Translations under genes and position numbers: made by a program | Assembly (NCBI GenBank): GCA_050950205.1 | Contig: JBMNHF010000010.1 | Coordinates: 62,001 to 126,000, forward strand | Length of the DNA: 64,000 nucleotides | Source of the DNA: WRAV01 sp050950205 | GTDB lineage: Bacteria > Bacillota > Clostridia > Oscillospirales > Ruminococcaceae | Reading direction: 5' to 3' | In this document: piece after piece, positions 1 through 7,757 of the stretch | Layout of the letters: each line of letters opens with the position of its first letter | Position numbering within the stretch: position 1 is the first letter of the stretch | Notes under the pieces: model-generated | Told to the model about the DNA's origin: nothing | The model's input: only the letters and a program-made list of their open reading frames with translations | Database searches by the model: none

Positions 1-2
1 CC

Positions 3-467
3 AAGATGTTGACCCTCACCATCCACCCCGATAAGATTCGGGAAGTGATTGGTTCCGGCGGCAAGGTCATTCAAAAGATCTGCGCCGAGTGCGATGTCAA
101 AATCGACATTGAGGACGATGGCAAGGTATATGTGCTGGGCACCAACCTGAAAAATGCCGAGCGGGCCCTTTCTGTCATCAAAACCATCGCCATGGATCCC
201 GAGGTGGGAGCTTTCTACAAGGGCAAGGTCACCCGTCTGATGAACTTTGGCGCCTTTGTGGAAATCGCCCCGGGCAAGGAAGGTTTGGTTCACATCTCCA
301 AACTGGACACCAAGCGGGTGGAAAAGGTGGAGGACGTGGTTTCGGTGGGCAGCGAGATTCTGGTCAAGGTCACCGAAATCGACGCTCAGGGACGGATCAA
401 CCTTTCCCGCAAGGACGCTCTCATCGCCATGGAGAAAAAGGCGGAGAGAGAGCAGCAAAACCAATAA
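3..467 (+). CDS. pnp: Polynucleotide phosphorylase, C-terminal part (5' truncated by window edge)
   Basis: This is the 3' end of a gene that enters from the left; the frame is open from base 3, so the Met at base 6 is internal and not a start. The first ~60 residues form a KH domain (IHPDKIREVIGSGGKVIQKI, with the GSGGK loop) and residues ~70-140 form an S1 RNA-binding domain (GAFYKGKVTRLMNFGAFVEI, then GKEGLVHISK). KH followed by S1 at the C-terminus is the layout of PNPase, the phosphorolytic 3'-5' exoribonuclease of mRNA decay; the catalytic RNase PH domains lie outside the window. The ordered KH-S1 pair and the strong match to the PNPase KH signature make the call safe. An ideal terminator follows directly. 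Confidence 0.95.
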   Translation, partial: KMLTLTIHPDKIREVIGSGGKVIQKICAECDVKIDIEDDGKVYVLGTNLKNAERALSVIKTIAMDPEVGAFYKGKVTRLMNFGAFVEIAPGKEGLVHISKLDTKRVEKVEDVVSVGSEILVKVTEIDAQGRINLSRKDALIAMEKKAEREQQNQ

Positions 468-474
468 GCGCACC

Positions 475-508
475 AAAAGGGCGGAAAGCAAATGCTTTCC
501 GCCCTTTT
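475..508. terminator. Intrinsic terminator, probably bidirectional, after pnp
   Basis: A perfect 15-bp stem (AAAAGGGCGGAAAGC at 475-489 with its complement at 494-508) encloses an AAAT loop, with a T-run on the right arm and an A-run on the left. It lies between the convergent pnp and aldo/keto reductase genes, so it can serve both strands. Confidence 0.9.
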
Positions 509-563
509 AACTTGGGAAGGCTATCTGTTTTCCCACCGGCGGCAGAAGGGCCGCTCCGGCAGT

Positions 564-1700
564 CTATTCCTCCGGGGGAAGATCCCGGTAGGCTTGGATC
601 ACGGTTTGCATCCTCTCGGGAATGGCAATGTTTTGGGGGCACTTTTCCACACAGGCCTGGCAGGCAGTGCAGCTTTCCGGCCCGTTTTCGGCCAGCATCT
701 CATAGCCGGCCTCAAAGGAAATGGTCTTTTTGGTGTGCTGGTAGTGGTTGTACAGGGCAAAGGTTTTGGGAATATCCACTCCAAAGGGGCAATCCATGCA
801 GTAGCGGCAGGCGGTGCAGGGAATGGCGCCGTTTCTTCGGAAGATATCCACCGCCTTCTCAATGGCTTGGTTTTCCTGCGGGGACAAAGGCACCAGAGGG
901 GAAAGGGTGGCGATGTTGTCCTCCAGCTGCTCCCGATTGCTCATGCCGCTGAGCACCGTCAGCACCCCCGGCAACTGAGCCGCAAAGCGAATGGCCCAAG
1001 ATGCCACAGAGGCATTGGGATTGGCCTGCTGTAGCACCCGGACGCTTTCTTCCGGCAGATCGGCCAGAGCACCGCCCCGCACCGGCTCCATAATGGTGAC
1101 GGGAATGCCCCTTTCGGCCAGGATTTCGTACTGCTCCTTGGCGTTTTGATCCTCCCAGTCCAGATAGTTGAGCTGAATCTGGGCAAAGTCCCAGGGGTGG
1201 AGTTCCATCATTTTTCTCAGCAGCTCGGGGCGGTCGTGGAAGGAAAAGCCCAAATGGCGCAGCCTGCCCTCCTTTTGTTTTTCCTTAAGGAAGTCAAGGA
1301 CTTTGAACCGTTCAAATATCTCCAGATGCTTTACCGAAACATTGTGAAGCAGGTAAAAATCAAAGTAGTCTACCTGCAGGCGCTTAAGCTGGGTCTCGAA
1401 GATGGTGTGGACATCCTGTTCTGATGTCAGCGGCCATGGCGGCATTTTGGTTGCTATGTAATAGCTGTCCCGTGGATAGCGGGATAGAGCCTCTCCCAGA
1501 AAGACCTCCGAGTTCCCTTCGTGATAACCGAAAGCCGTGTCAAAGTAGTTGATGCCCGCTTCCATCGCCCGATCGATCAGCGCCTGAGCAGCGGGGTAAT
1601 CGATCTTTCCTGCATCTCCCCCTATGGTGGGTAGGCGCATCACACCAAAGCCCAACAGGGAAATCTGCTCTCCGGTTTTGGCAAAGACTCTCTTTTCCAC
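564..1700 (-). CDS. Aldo/keto reductase with C-terminal ferredoxin-type Fe-S domain
   Basis: The N-terminal ~280 residues match the aldo/keto reductase TIM barrel: GFGVMRLP near the start, YFDTAFGYHEGNSE carrying the catalytic Asp/Tyr region, IATKMPPW with the active-site Lys, and a GMSNREQLEDNI NADPH-binding segment. The C-terminal ~90 residues add two cysteine clusters, CTACRYCMDCP and CTACQACVEKCP, typical of 4Fe-4S binding. Length 378 aa is normal for the clostridial Fe-S AKR group. Physiological substrate is not known for most members. The start is GTG (complement of 1698-1700) because AAAGGAG lies about 8 nt upstream and an N-terminal alignment begins there. It is a single-gene unit with its own promoter at 1750-1779. 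Confidence 0.92.
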   Translation of the reverse strand: MEKRVFAKTGEQISLLGFGVMRLPTIGGDAGKIDYPAAQALIDRAMEAGINYFDTAFGYHEGNSEVFLGEALSRYPRDSYYIATKMPPWPLTSEQDVHTIFETQLKRLQVDYFDFYLLHNVSVKHLEIFERFKVLDFLKEKQKEGRLRHLGFSFHDRPELLRKMMELHPWDFAQIQLNYLDWEDQNAKEQYEILAERGIPVTIMEPVRGGALADLPEESVRVLQQANPNASVASWAIRFAAQLPGVLTVLSGMSNREQLEDNIATLSPLVPLSPQENQAIEKAVDIFRRNGAIPCTACRYCMDCPFGVDIPKTFALYNHYQHTKKTISFEAGYEMLAENGPESCTACQACVEKCPQNIAIPERMQTVIQAYRDLPPEE

Positions 1701-1749
1701 AATCCATTCTCCTTTGAGTGATGTATTTCATCCCTACTGTATTCATTCC

Positions 1750-1779
1750 ATTATAAAGCAGGCAGAGAGTTTGTGTCAA
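1750..1779 (-). promoter_or_regulatory. Sigma-A promoter for the aldo/keto reductase
   Basis: On the minus strand TTGACA (1774-1779) is followed after 18 bp by TATAAT (1750-1755), both perfect consensus hexamers. Transcription would begin about 40 nt before the GTG start. Confidence 0.85.
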
Positions 1780-1852
1780 TCTCAGCTGTCAATCATGGAC
1801 AAAAACAAGACCCTGTAAGGTATCATTTGCAGCCAACTTGTGAATCTGTGCC

Positions 1853-1881
1853 TTGCAACCGGCAGCGGCAAGCGGTATAAT
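1853..1881 (+). promoter_or_regulatory. Sigma-A promoter for the MATE gene
   Basis: TTGCAA (1853-1858), a 17-bp spacer and TATAAT (1876-1881) stand just ahead of the ribosome site GGGGAGG (1892-1898). The leader would be only about 20 nt, which supports the start at 1906 rather than the upstream in-frame Met at 1840. Confidence 0.8.
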
Positions 1882-1905
1882 AGCATTTGTTGGGGAGGAT
1901 TGCAG

Positions 1906-3324
1906 ATGACCAGAGAAGAAAAATTTTTGATGATGACCCAGACACCTGTGGAGCGGCTGGTGTGCAGAATGGCGGTGCCCACCATTACGGCCATGCTGAT
2001 TTCTGCCCTATACAACATGGCAGATACCTATTTTGTGGGGCAGATCGGCACCAGTGCCACAGCGGGAGTGGGAGTTTCCTTTTCGCTGATGGCAATGATT
2101 CAGGCGTTGGGGTTCTTTTTTGGTCATGGTTCGGGCAACTATATTTCCCGCCAGCTGGGAGCCCAAAATGTGGAGGAAGCCGCCAAAATGGCAGCCACCG
2201 GAGCTGTCTCCTCCTGGCTGGGAGGCGCTTTGGTTTGTGTCATCGGCTCCCTGCTGCTGGAGCCCTTGGCCCTGCTGTTGGGCGCCACCGAAACGGTGCT
2301 GCCCTACGCCATGGACTATATCCGCTTTATTTTGATGGGAGCACCCTGGATGTGTTGCTCCTTGACCCTCAACAATCTGTTGCGGTTGCAGGGCAGTGCC
2401 TTTTACGGCATGATTGGCATGACCAGCGGCGCTATTCTCAACATAGGGTTGGATCCCTTGTTTATCTTTGTGCTGGATATGGGGGTGGCGGGAGCCGCCC
2501 TTGCCACCATCCTCAGCCAGATGGTCAGCTGCATTCTGCTGTACATCCAATGCCGGCGGGGAGGAAACGTGCCGGTGCGGCTGCGCAACTTTTCCCCCAA
2601 GATGAAAAACTACAAGGAAATCTTCCGGGGAGGTTTGCCCTCTCTGTTTCGGCAGGGGCTGGGCAGTGTGGCCACCATCGTGCTCAATCAGTCCGCCGGC
2701 GCTTTTGGAGATTCGGCCATTGCCGCCATGTCGGTGGTCAATCGGGTTTCCATGCTCGTCGGCTCGACGGTGGTTGGATTTGGCCAGGGCTTTCAGCCGG
2801 TTTGCGGATTCAACTACGGGGCCAAACTCTACAGCCGAGTGCGCCGGGCTTTTTGGTTCTGCGTTCGGTTTTCCACCCTGTTTATGCTGGGAGCATCCCT
2901 CTGCGGCTTTGTGCTGGCTCCTCAGATCATCGCCCTCTTTCGCCGGGACGACCCGGAGGTAATCCGCATCGGTGCCCTTGCCCTGCGGATGCACTGTTTT
3001 GCATTTCCTCTGCTGGGTTGGATCATCATCAACAATATGATGCTGCAAACCATGGGCAAGGCGCTTAAAGCAAGTGTTTTGGCCGTCAGCCGCCAGGGGA
3101 TTTTCCTTACCCTATTTGTCCTGCTGCTGGTGCCCCGTCTGGGCATTTTAGGGCTGCAGCTGGCACAGCCTGCCGCCGATCTGGTTACCTTTTTGATTGC
3201 CGTGCCTTTGGGAATTTCCGTGCTAAAGGAGCTGCGGGAGGACGAGGCGCTCCATTCCCTGGCTTCTGGTTCCGCTCCCAGCTCAGACCTGAACCTTTCC
3301 CAAACGGAACCGATGGATTTTTAG
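1906..3324 (+). CDS. MATE family multidrug/metabolite exporter
   Basis: The 472-aa protein has about twelve hydrophobic segments in two homologous halves, as in MATE Na+/H+ antiporters. MATE-typical stretches are visible: PTITAMLISALYNMADTYFV near the N-terminus, GHGSGNYISRQLGA in the first half, and GFGQGFQPVCGFNYGA in the second half. It would export cationic drugs or metabolites across the cytoplasmic membrane; the substrate cannot be told from sequence. The start at 1906 is chosen because GGGGAGG sits 7 nt upstream and the protein then begins MTREEKFLMM, a usual MATE N-terminus; the longer frame from 1840 would read through the promoter. It is monocistronic, ending at a terminator shared with the convergent ABC operon. 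Confidence 0.93.
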   Translation: MTREEKFLMMTQTPVERLVCRMAVPTITAMLISALYNMADTYFVGQIGTSATAGVGVSFSLMAMIQALGFFFGHGSGNYISRQLGAQNVEEAAKMAATGAVSSWLGGALVCVIGSLLLEPLALLLGATETVLPYAMDYIRFILMGAPWMCCSLTLNNLLRLQGSAFYGMIGMTSGAILNIGLDPLFIFVLDMGVAGAALATILSQMVSCILLYIQCRRGGNVPVRLRNFSPKMKNYKEIFRGGLPSLFRQGLGSVATIVLNQSAGAFGDSAIAAMSVVNRVSMLVGSTVVGFGQGFQPVCGFNYGAKLYSRVRRAFWFCVRFSTLFMLGASLCGFVLAPQIIALFRRDDPEVIRIGALALRMHCFAFPLLGWIIINNMMLQTMGKALKASVLAVSRQGIFLTLFVLLLVPRLGILGLQLAQPAADLVTFLIAVPLGISVLKELREDEALHSLASGSAPSSDLNLSQTEPMDF

Positions 3325-3344
3325 TTTTTATAAAACATTAAACT

Positions 3345-3387
3345 CCCCTTTGCCACAGCTACCGGGCTGCAGCAAAGGGGAATTTTT
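3345..3387 (+). terminator. Intrinsic terminator after the MATE gene
   Basis: CCCCTTTGC (3345-3353) pairs with GCAAAGGGG (3372-3380) around an 18-nt loop and is followed by AATTTTT. It separates the MATE gene from the convergent ABC transporter ATPase gene. Confidence 0.75.
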
Positions 3388-3405
3388 ATGTTGGTGACGT
3401 TTGGG

Positions 3406-4575
3406 CTACTCCACCGCCAGTTCGTCGTCGGGTAGCACCCGAACGCAATCCAAATCCAGCACCGCTTTGACGGCATCCCCTTCCTGATAGCGGTGGGAAA
3501 GCTGGGGATTGTAGATTTCCACCGTCAAAACCGTGGAGCCAATGTCCACTTCATACTCGATTTTGGAGCCGAAATAGGTGGCCCGGCGGACGATGCCGGG
3601 GATTCCCTCCTCCCCGGTGGAGAGTTTGACCGATTCGGGGCGGAAGGCCATGGCGCAGGGACTTCCAAAGCGCAGCCCCTCCATGGCGCCGGGATTGGGA
3701 ATTAAGTAGCGCATCCCGTCCCCAAACTTGACAATGGCGCTTTCCCTCTCCAGCCCCTCAAACTTGCCGGAGATAAAGTTGGCCTTGCCGATAAAGTGGG
3801 CCACAAACTTGCAGCTTGGATACTCGTAAATTTCCTGAGGAGTGCCGATCTGCATGAGGTTTCCGTCCTTCATAATGACCACCCGGTCGGAGATAGCCAT
3901 GGCCTCACTTTGGTCGTGGGTGACATAGACACTGGTGATGCCCAGGCGCTTTTGAATGGAGCGCAGCTCATCCCGCATATGCTCCCGCAGCTTGGCATCC
4001 AAGTTGGAGAGGGGCTCGTCAAAGAGAAGGACGCTGGGCTCAATCACCACAGCCCGGGCCAAAGCCACCCGCTGCTGCTGCCCTCCCGACAGCTGATTGG
4101 GGAAGCGGCGCTCCATCCCTTCCAGCTGCATCAGTTTGATGACAGCGTCGGTGCGCACCAGCACCTCGTCCTTGGGCAGCTTTTGCACCTTCAGGCCGTA
4201 GGCGATGTTTTCCCAAATGCTCAGGTGGGGGAAGAGGGCATAGCTTTGGAATACCATGGAAATTCCCCGCTTATCGGGGGGGACATTGGCCACATCCCGG
4301 CCACCGATCAGAATTTGTCCGGCGGAAGGGTATTCAAAGCCGGAAATCATCCGCAGGGTGGTGGTTTTTCCACAGCCGGAAGGGCCCAGCAGGGTGACCA
4401 GCTCCCCGTCGGCCACCGACAGATTGATGTGGTTGACGGCAACGGTTTCTCCCGTCCCTTCGGGGGTGGGAAAAATCTTGGTGATATCCCGCATTTCTAC
4501 GCCGCTGCTCTTGCCGCTGAACTGGCGCAGATCATCGGCCTGCTTGGTTAAAGTGCTCGGTACCTGGGTGCTCAT
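3406..4575 (-). CDS. ABC importer ATP-binding protein (FbpC/PotA type)
   Basis: This 389-aa ATPase powers the importer encoded just upstream on the same strand. Walker A is GPSGCGKTT (residues 64-72), the Q-loop VFQSYALFP is near 108-116, the signature LSGGQ is at 162-166, Walker B LLFDEP at 183-188 and the switch His in VTHDQSEAMA. The ~130 C-terminal residues form the TOBE-type regulatory region usual in the ferric iron, polyamine and phosphonate importers. The start ATG overlaps the permease stop by four bases (ATGA), implying translational coupling. The family is certain. Substrate is not: the FbpABC-like layout suggests iron, but 2-aminoethylphosphonate or a phosphorylated compound are also transported by such systems. 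Confidence 0.93.
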   Translation of the reverse strand: MSTQVPSTLTKQADDLRQFSGKSSGVEMRDITKIFPTPEGTGETVAVNHINLSVADGELVTLLGPSGCGKTTTLRMISGFEYPSAGQILIGGRDVANVPPDKRGISMVFQSYALFPHLSIWENIAYGLKVQKLPKDEVLVRTDAVIKLMQLEGMERRFPNQLSGGQQQRVALARAVVIEPSVLLFDEPLSNLDAKLREHMRDELRSIQKRLGITSVYVTHDQSEAMAISDRVVIMKDGNLMQIGTPQEIYEYPSCKFVAHFIGKANFISGKFEGLERESAIVKFGDGMRYLIPNPGAMEGLRFGSPCAMAFRPESVKLSTGEEGIPGIVRRATYFGSKIEYEVDIGSTVLTVEIYNPQLSHRYQEGDAVKAVLDLDCVRVLPDDELAVE

Positions 4576-6335
4576 GGGCAGTCCCCTCCTTGTGCAAGGA
4601 TAGCTTGTTCCACTTCTTCCCGTCTGGGGGCCTTTGCCCGAGGCCGGAGGAAGAATTTTACCAAGGCGTTGATGATGCCGATGGCCACCAAAATCACCAC
4701 AATCATAATCATGACGTAGGCGGCGGCATCGCTGTACTTGCTGGCCTCAAACAGGGAAAAGATTTTGGAGGTGGCAAGGGGCCAGCGGGGGGAGACCAGA
4801 AAGATGATGGCACTGACAGCGGTCATAGCCCGAACAAAGGCGTAGACCAGCCCGGAGAAAAAGGCTCCCCGCAACAGAGGTAGGGTAATCCGCCGAAAGG
4901 TGTGTCCGCTGCCCGCCCCCGAAATGGTGGAGGCCTCCTCAATGGATTTGTCGATCTGAAGCAGGGTGGTGCTGCCCGACTCAATGGCCACCGGCATATT
5001 GCGGAAGGTAAAGGCGGCCACCAAAATAAAGGCAGTTCCGGTGAGCAACAGAGGCCTTTGATTGAAGGTGCTGACGTATCCAATTCCCAGCACCGTACCG
5101 GGAATGGCAAAGGTGAGCATGGAGGCAACCTCCATCACCCGGCGGCCCAAAAACCGCTTGCGCACCGTAAGGAAGGCAATGACCATTCCCAGAAGGCCCC
5201 CAATGGGCGCAGCCCACATGGCCAAGGTGATGGAATTCTTCATGGCGTCCCAGCCCATGGAGTAGACAAATTTAAAGTGATCCAGCGTAAAGGTGTAGTT
5301 GATGCCCCAGGTTTTGACAAAGGCTCCCACCAAAACCGTTCCGTAAAACAGAAGGATGATACCGCTCACCAGCAGGCAACCCATAAAGAGGGGCACCACA
5401 ATGTGCTTTTCGTGAATTTTCCGCCGCTTTTGGGTGGGCTTTCCCGAAACGGTGACAAAGCTTTTTTTGCGCAGCCAGTATTTTTGCAGCAGGTAGGCCG
5501 CCACGGTGGGCAGAAGCAAAATCACCGCCATCATGGAGCCTGCGTGGAGGTCGTACATTCCGGTGATGATGCGGTAAGCCTCTACGCTCAGGGTGGAAAA
5601 GCCCCCGGCAATCACCGCCGGGTTGGAAAAGTCCTCCAAAGACTGAATAAAGACCAGCAGCATGGCGGAAATAATACCCGGAGCGGACAAAGGCAGGGTG
5701 ACGGTGCGGAAAATATGCCAGCGGGAGGCGCCCATGCTGCGGGCGGCGTCCTCCACCGAATCGTCGATGGATTCCAAAATGCCGCTGAGGGTGAGAAAGG
5801 CCACCGGGAAGAAGCTGATGGCCTGCACCACCACCAGACTGCGCAGCCCGTACACGTCAAAATCCCGTATTCCCAACAGTCCCCGGGTGATGAGTCCCTG
5901 ACGGCCAAACAAAAAGATAATGGAAAGAGACAAAATAAAGGGGGGAGAGATGATGGGCAGGGTGGCAATGGTGCGGAAGAACCGCTTTGCCGGCATTTCG
6001 GTGCGGGTGATGGAAAAGGCAAACAGGTACCCCAACGCCGTTGCTACACAGGCGACGATCAGCCCCAGCTTGATGCTGTTGTAAAAGGTCTGGCGGTAGC
6101 CGGGGTTGGATACAATATCCAAAAAAGGTTGGAGGGAGATGACATTATCCTTGTTGGTGGCCCCCATCTTAAAGACGTTAAAGATTGGCAGCATCACAAA
6201 AAGAAACAGCAGTACAAAGATGGAAACAATGGTAAGAAGCAGCAGGGGCTGCTGCAGCAGCAGAGCAAAGTCGTTTCGCCCCGAGAGGTGTGTCAGGGGT
6301 TTGTCGCCCCTCTGCCTGACCCTGTTGACGGCCAA
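4572..6335 (-). CDS. ABC importer permease, two fused permease domains (FbpB type)
   Basis: The 587-aa membrane protein contains two complete BPD-transp-1 permease units in one chain, as in FbpB/SfuB of ferric-type importers. Each half carries an EAA loop that docks on the ATPase: EDAARSMGASRWHIFRTVTL in the first half and EEASTISGAGSGHTFRRITL in the second. About twelve hydrophobic helices are visible. The start is a TTG (complement of 6333-6335) with GGAGG 7 nt upstream, and no ATG or GTG fits better. It lies between the lipoprotein gene (upstream, across a 116-nt gap holding a strong hairpin) and the ATPase gene, which it overlaps by 4 nt. Confidence 0.92.
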   Translation of the reverse strand: MAVNRVRQRGDKPLTHLSGRNDFALLLQQPLLLLTIVSIFVLLFLFVMLPIFNVFKMGATNKDNVISLQPFLDIVSNPGYRQTFYNSIKLGLIVACVATALGYLFAFSITRTEMPAKRFFRTIATLPIISPPFILSLSIIFLFGRQGLITRGLLGIRDFDVYGLRSLVVVQAISFFPVAFLTLSGILESIDDSVEDAARSMGASRWHIFRTVTLPLSAPGIISAMLLVFIQSLEDFSNPAVIAGGFSTLSVEAYRIITGMYDLHAGSMMAVILLLPTVAAYLLQKYWLRKKSFVTVSGKPTQKRRKIHEKHIVVPLFMGCLLVSGIILLFYGTVLVGAFVKTWGINYTFTLDHFKFVYSMGWDAMKNSITLAMWAAPIGGLLGMVIAFLTVRKRFLGRRVMEVASMLTFAIPGTVLGIGYVSTFNQRPLLLTGTAFILVAAFTFRNMPVAIESGSTTLLQIDKSIEEASTISGAGSGHTFRRITLPLLRGAFFSGLVYAFVRAMTAVSAIIFLVSPRWPLATSKIFSLFEASKYSDAAAYVMIMIVVILVAIGIINALVKFFLRPRAKAPRREEVEQAILAQGGDCP

Positions 6336-6388
6336 AAAAGTCCCTCCATTCTATTGGAATACGAAGTTGTTTTCTGCATTGATTGGAT

Positions 6389-6416
6389 GAGGGAGGGGCC
6401 GTTGGCCCTCTCCCTC
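6389..6416 (-). other. Intercistronic hairpin between binding-protein and permease genes
   Basis: GAGGGAGGGGCC (6389-6400) pairs with GGCCCTCTCCCTC (6404-6416) with one bulged base and a 3-nt loop. No T-run follows on the minus strand, so it is unlikely to be a full terminator. Such hairpins after binding-protein genes commonly protect the upstream mRNA or lower downstream expression; that role is inference here. Confidence 0.6.
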
Positions 6417-6451
6417 AGCATTTCTTATGATGGGATACAAACCTACCGGTT

Positions 6452-7594
6452 CTACTGCTTGAGGTTGGAGGCGTTATCGATCTTCTGCCCAAATTCCTCC
6501 ACCAGACGGGCCTTGTTGTTGCCGGCCCAGACGGCATCGTAATCGATGATGGGAAGCTGATCCAAACTCACCAAACCGTCGGCATAGTTGGCATTGATGT
6601 TTACCGGCAGGCGGTTGCTGGCAGAATCGATATACAGCTCCTGACCCCGCACGCTCATGCACCAGTCAATAAACCGTTTGGCGTTTTCCTGCTCTTCGGG
6701 GAAGCCGTTTTTAATCAGTGCCACGGCGCCTACCTCAAAACCGGTACCCTCTTCGGGGAAGGAAAGCTCCACCGGGTACCCTTCCATGGCGGGCTTGAGA
6801 GCGTCGTGAGAGAAGGTGATGGCAACGGCTGCTTCGCCCAGGCCAACTTCCATGGGGGGCGCCGCTCCCGCCTTGGTGTACTGGCGGACATTGGCGTTGA
6901 GGCGGGAAAGGTATTCCCAAGCCTTTTCTTCTCCAAACAGCTGGACAATGGTGGCCAGCACGGTGTAGGAGGTTCCGGAGGTGGAGGGGTGAGCCATGGA
7001 AATCTGACCCTTCAGCTCAGGTTTGGTCAAATCTTCCCAGGATTTAGGGTATTCCAGACTGTGCTCCCGGAACCACTCGCTGTTGCAGGCAAAGGAAATG
7101 GCGCCTACATAGATGGGATTCCAGACGCCCTCGGCATCCTTGTACTGTTCGGGAACATTGGCAAGCTCCGGGGACTGGTAGGGTTCCAAAAGGCCTTCCT
7201 TCATGGCGGCGATGTAGGTGTCGCTGGAGCCACCGTGCATTATAGAGGCTTGGGGATTATCCTTTTCGGCGGCAATACGGGCCATCATCTCCCCCGCTGA
7301 TAGGCGGACATAGTTGATTTTGATGCCGGTATCTTCCTGAAAGGCGTTAAAATAGGTAGGCAGCTCGCTGTCCGGCATGGCGGAATAAACGGTCAGTTCC
7401 TTGTGGGTAGGCTCCGGCACAGCGGGAGCAGAGGAGGCCGGCGCCTGGGAAGACGGAGCCGGAGCGGCCGGTGCCTGAGAGGATGGACTGGCGGCAGAGG
7501 AAGAAGGTGCAGGTTTGCCGGAACTTCCGCATCCGGCAAAAGAGGTTGCCAGCAAAACCAGAATCAGCAACAGAGCCATTGATTTGCGTTTCAT
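6452..7594 (-). CDS. Extracellular solute-binding lipoprotein of the FbpABC-type importer
   Basis: From the chosen start the protein is 380 aa and opens with a lipoprotein signal: two Lys/Arg, a hydrophobic stretch, then the lipobox SFAGC with Cys about residue 22, followed by a Ser/Ala/Pro linker of ~35 residues. The mature part (LTVYSAMPDSELPTYFNAFQ onward) matches bacterial extracellular solute-binding protein family 1/6, which includes ferric-iron and aminoethylphosphonate receptors. The start at 7594 is preferred over the frame start at 7699 because AAAGGGA lies just upstream and the lipoprotein signal must be N-terminal. It would be anchored outside the membrane and deliver ligand to the permease encoded next. 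Confidence 0.9.
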   Translation of the reverse strand: MKRKSMALLLILVLLATSFAGCGSSGKPAPSSSAASPSSQAPAAPAPSSQAPASSAPAVPEPTHKELTVYSAMPDSELPTYFNAFQEDTGIKINYVRLSAGEMMARIAAEKDNPQASIMHGGSSDTYIAAMKEGLLEPYQSPELANVPEQYKDAEGVWNPIYVGAISFACNSEWFREHSLEYPKSWEDLTKPELKGQISMAHPSTSGTSYTVLATIVQLFGEEKAWEYLSRLNANVRQYTKAGAAPPMEVGLGEAAVAITFSHDALKPAMEGYPVELSFPEEGTGFEVGAVALIKNGFPEEQENAKRFIDWCMSVRGQELYIDSASNRLPVNINANYADGLVSLDQLPIIDYDAVWAGNNKARLVEEFGQKIDNASNLKQ

Positions 7595-7757
7595 ATGCAG
7601 TCCCTTTCTTTCCTGATAAATTTTGGGTTTATTCCATAATAATCCTGTGGTTTTTAGTTTAACATCACCAGAACCAGAAGGAAAGAATAAGAACCGCAAG
7701 AATTTTTAGATTTGTTTTGCCAAATTATGAAAACCATAAAGAATTTATCATAAATTT

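Noticed and set aside
1887..3068. Overlapping 393-codon plus-strand frame within the MATE gene
   Set aside because: It is a shifted frame of the MATE exporter with no membrane-helix pattern or homology.
4902..6542. A 546-codon plus-strand frame over the permease gene
   Set aside because: It is antisense to a well-supported permease, highly charged with His/Gln/Gly repeats typical of antisense translation of membrane-protein codons.
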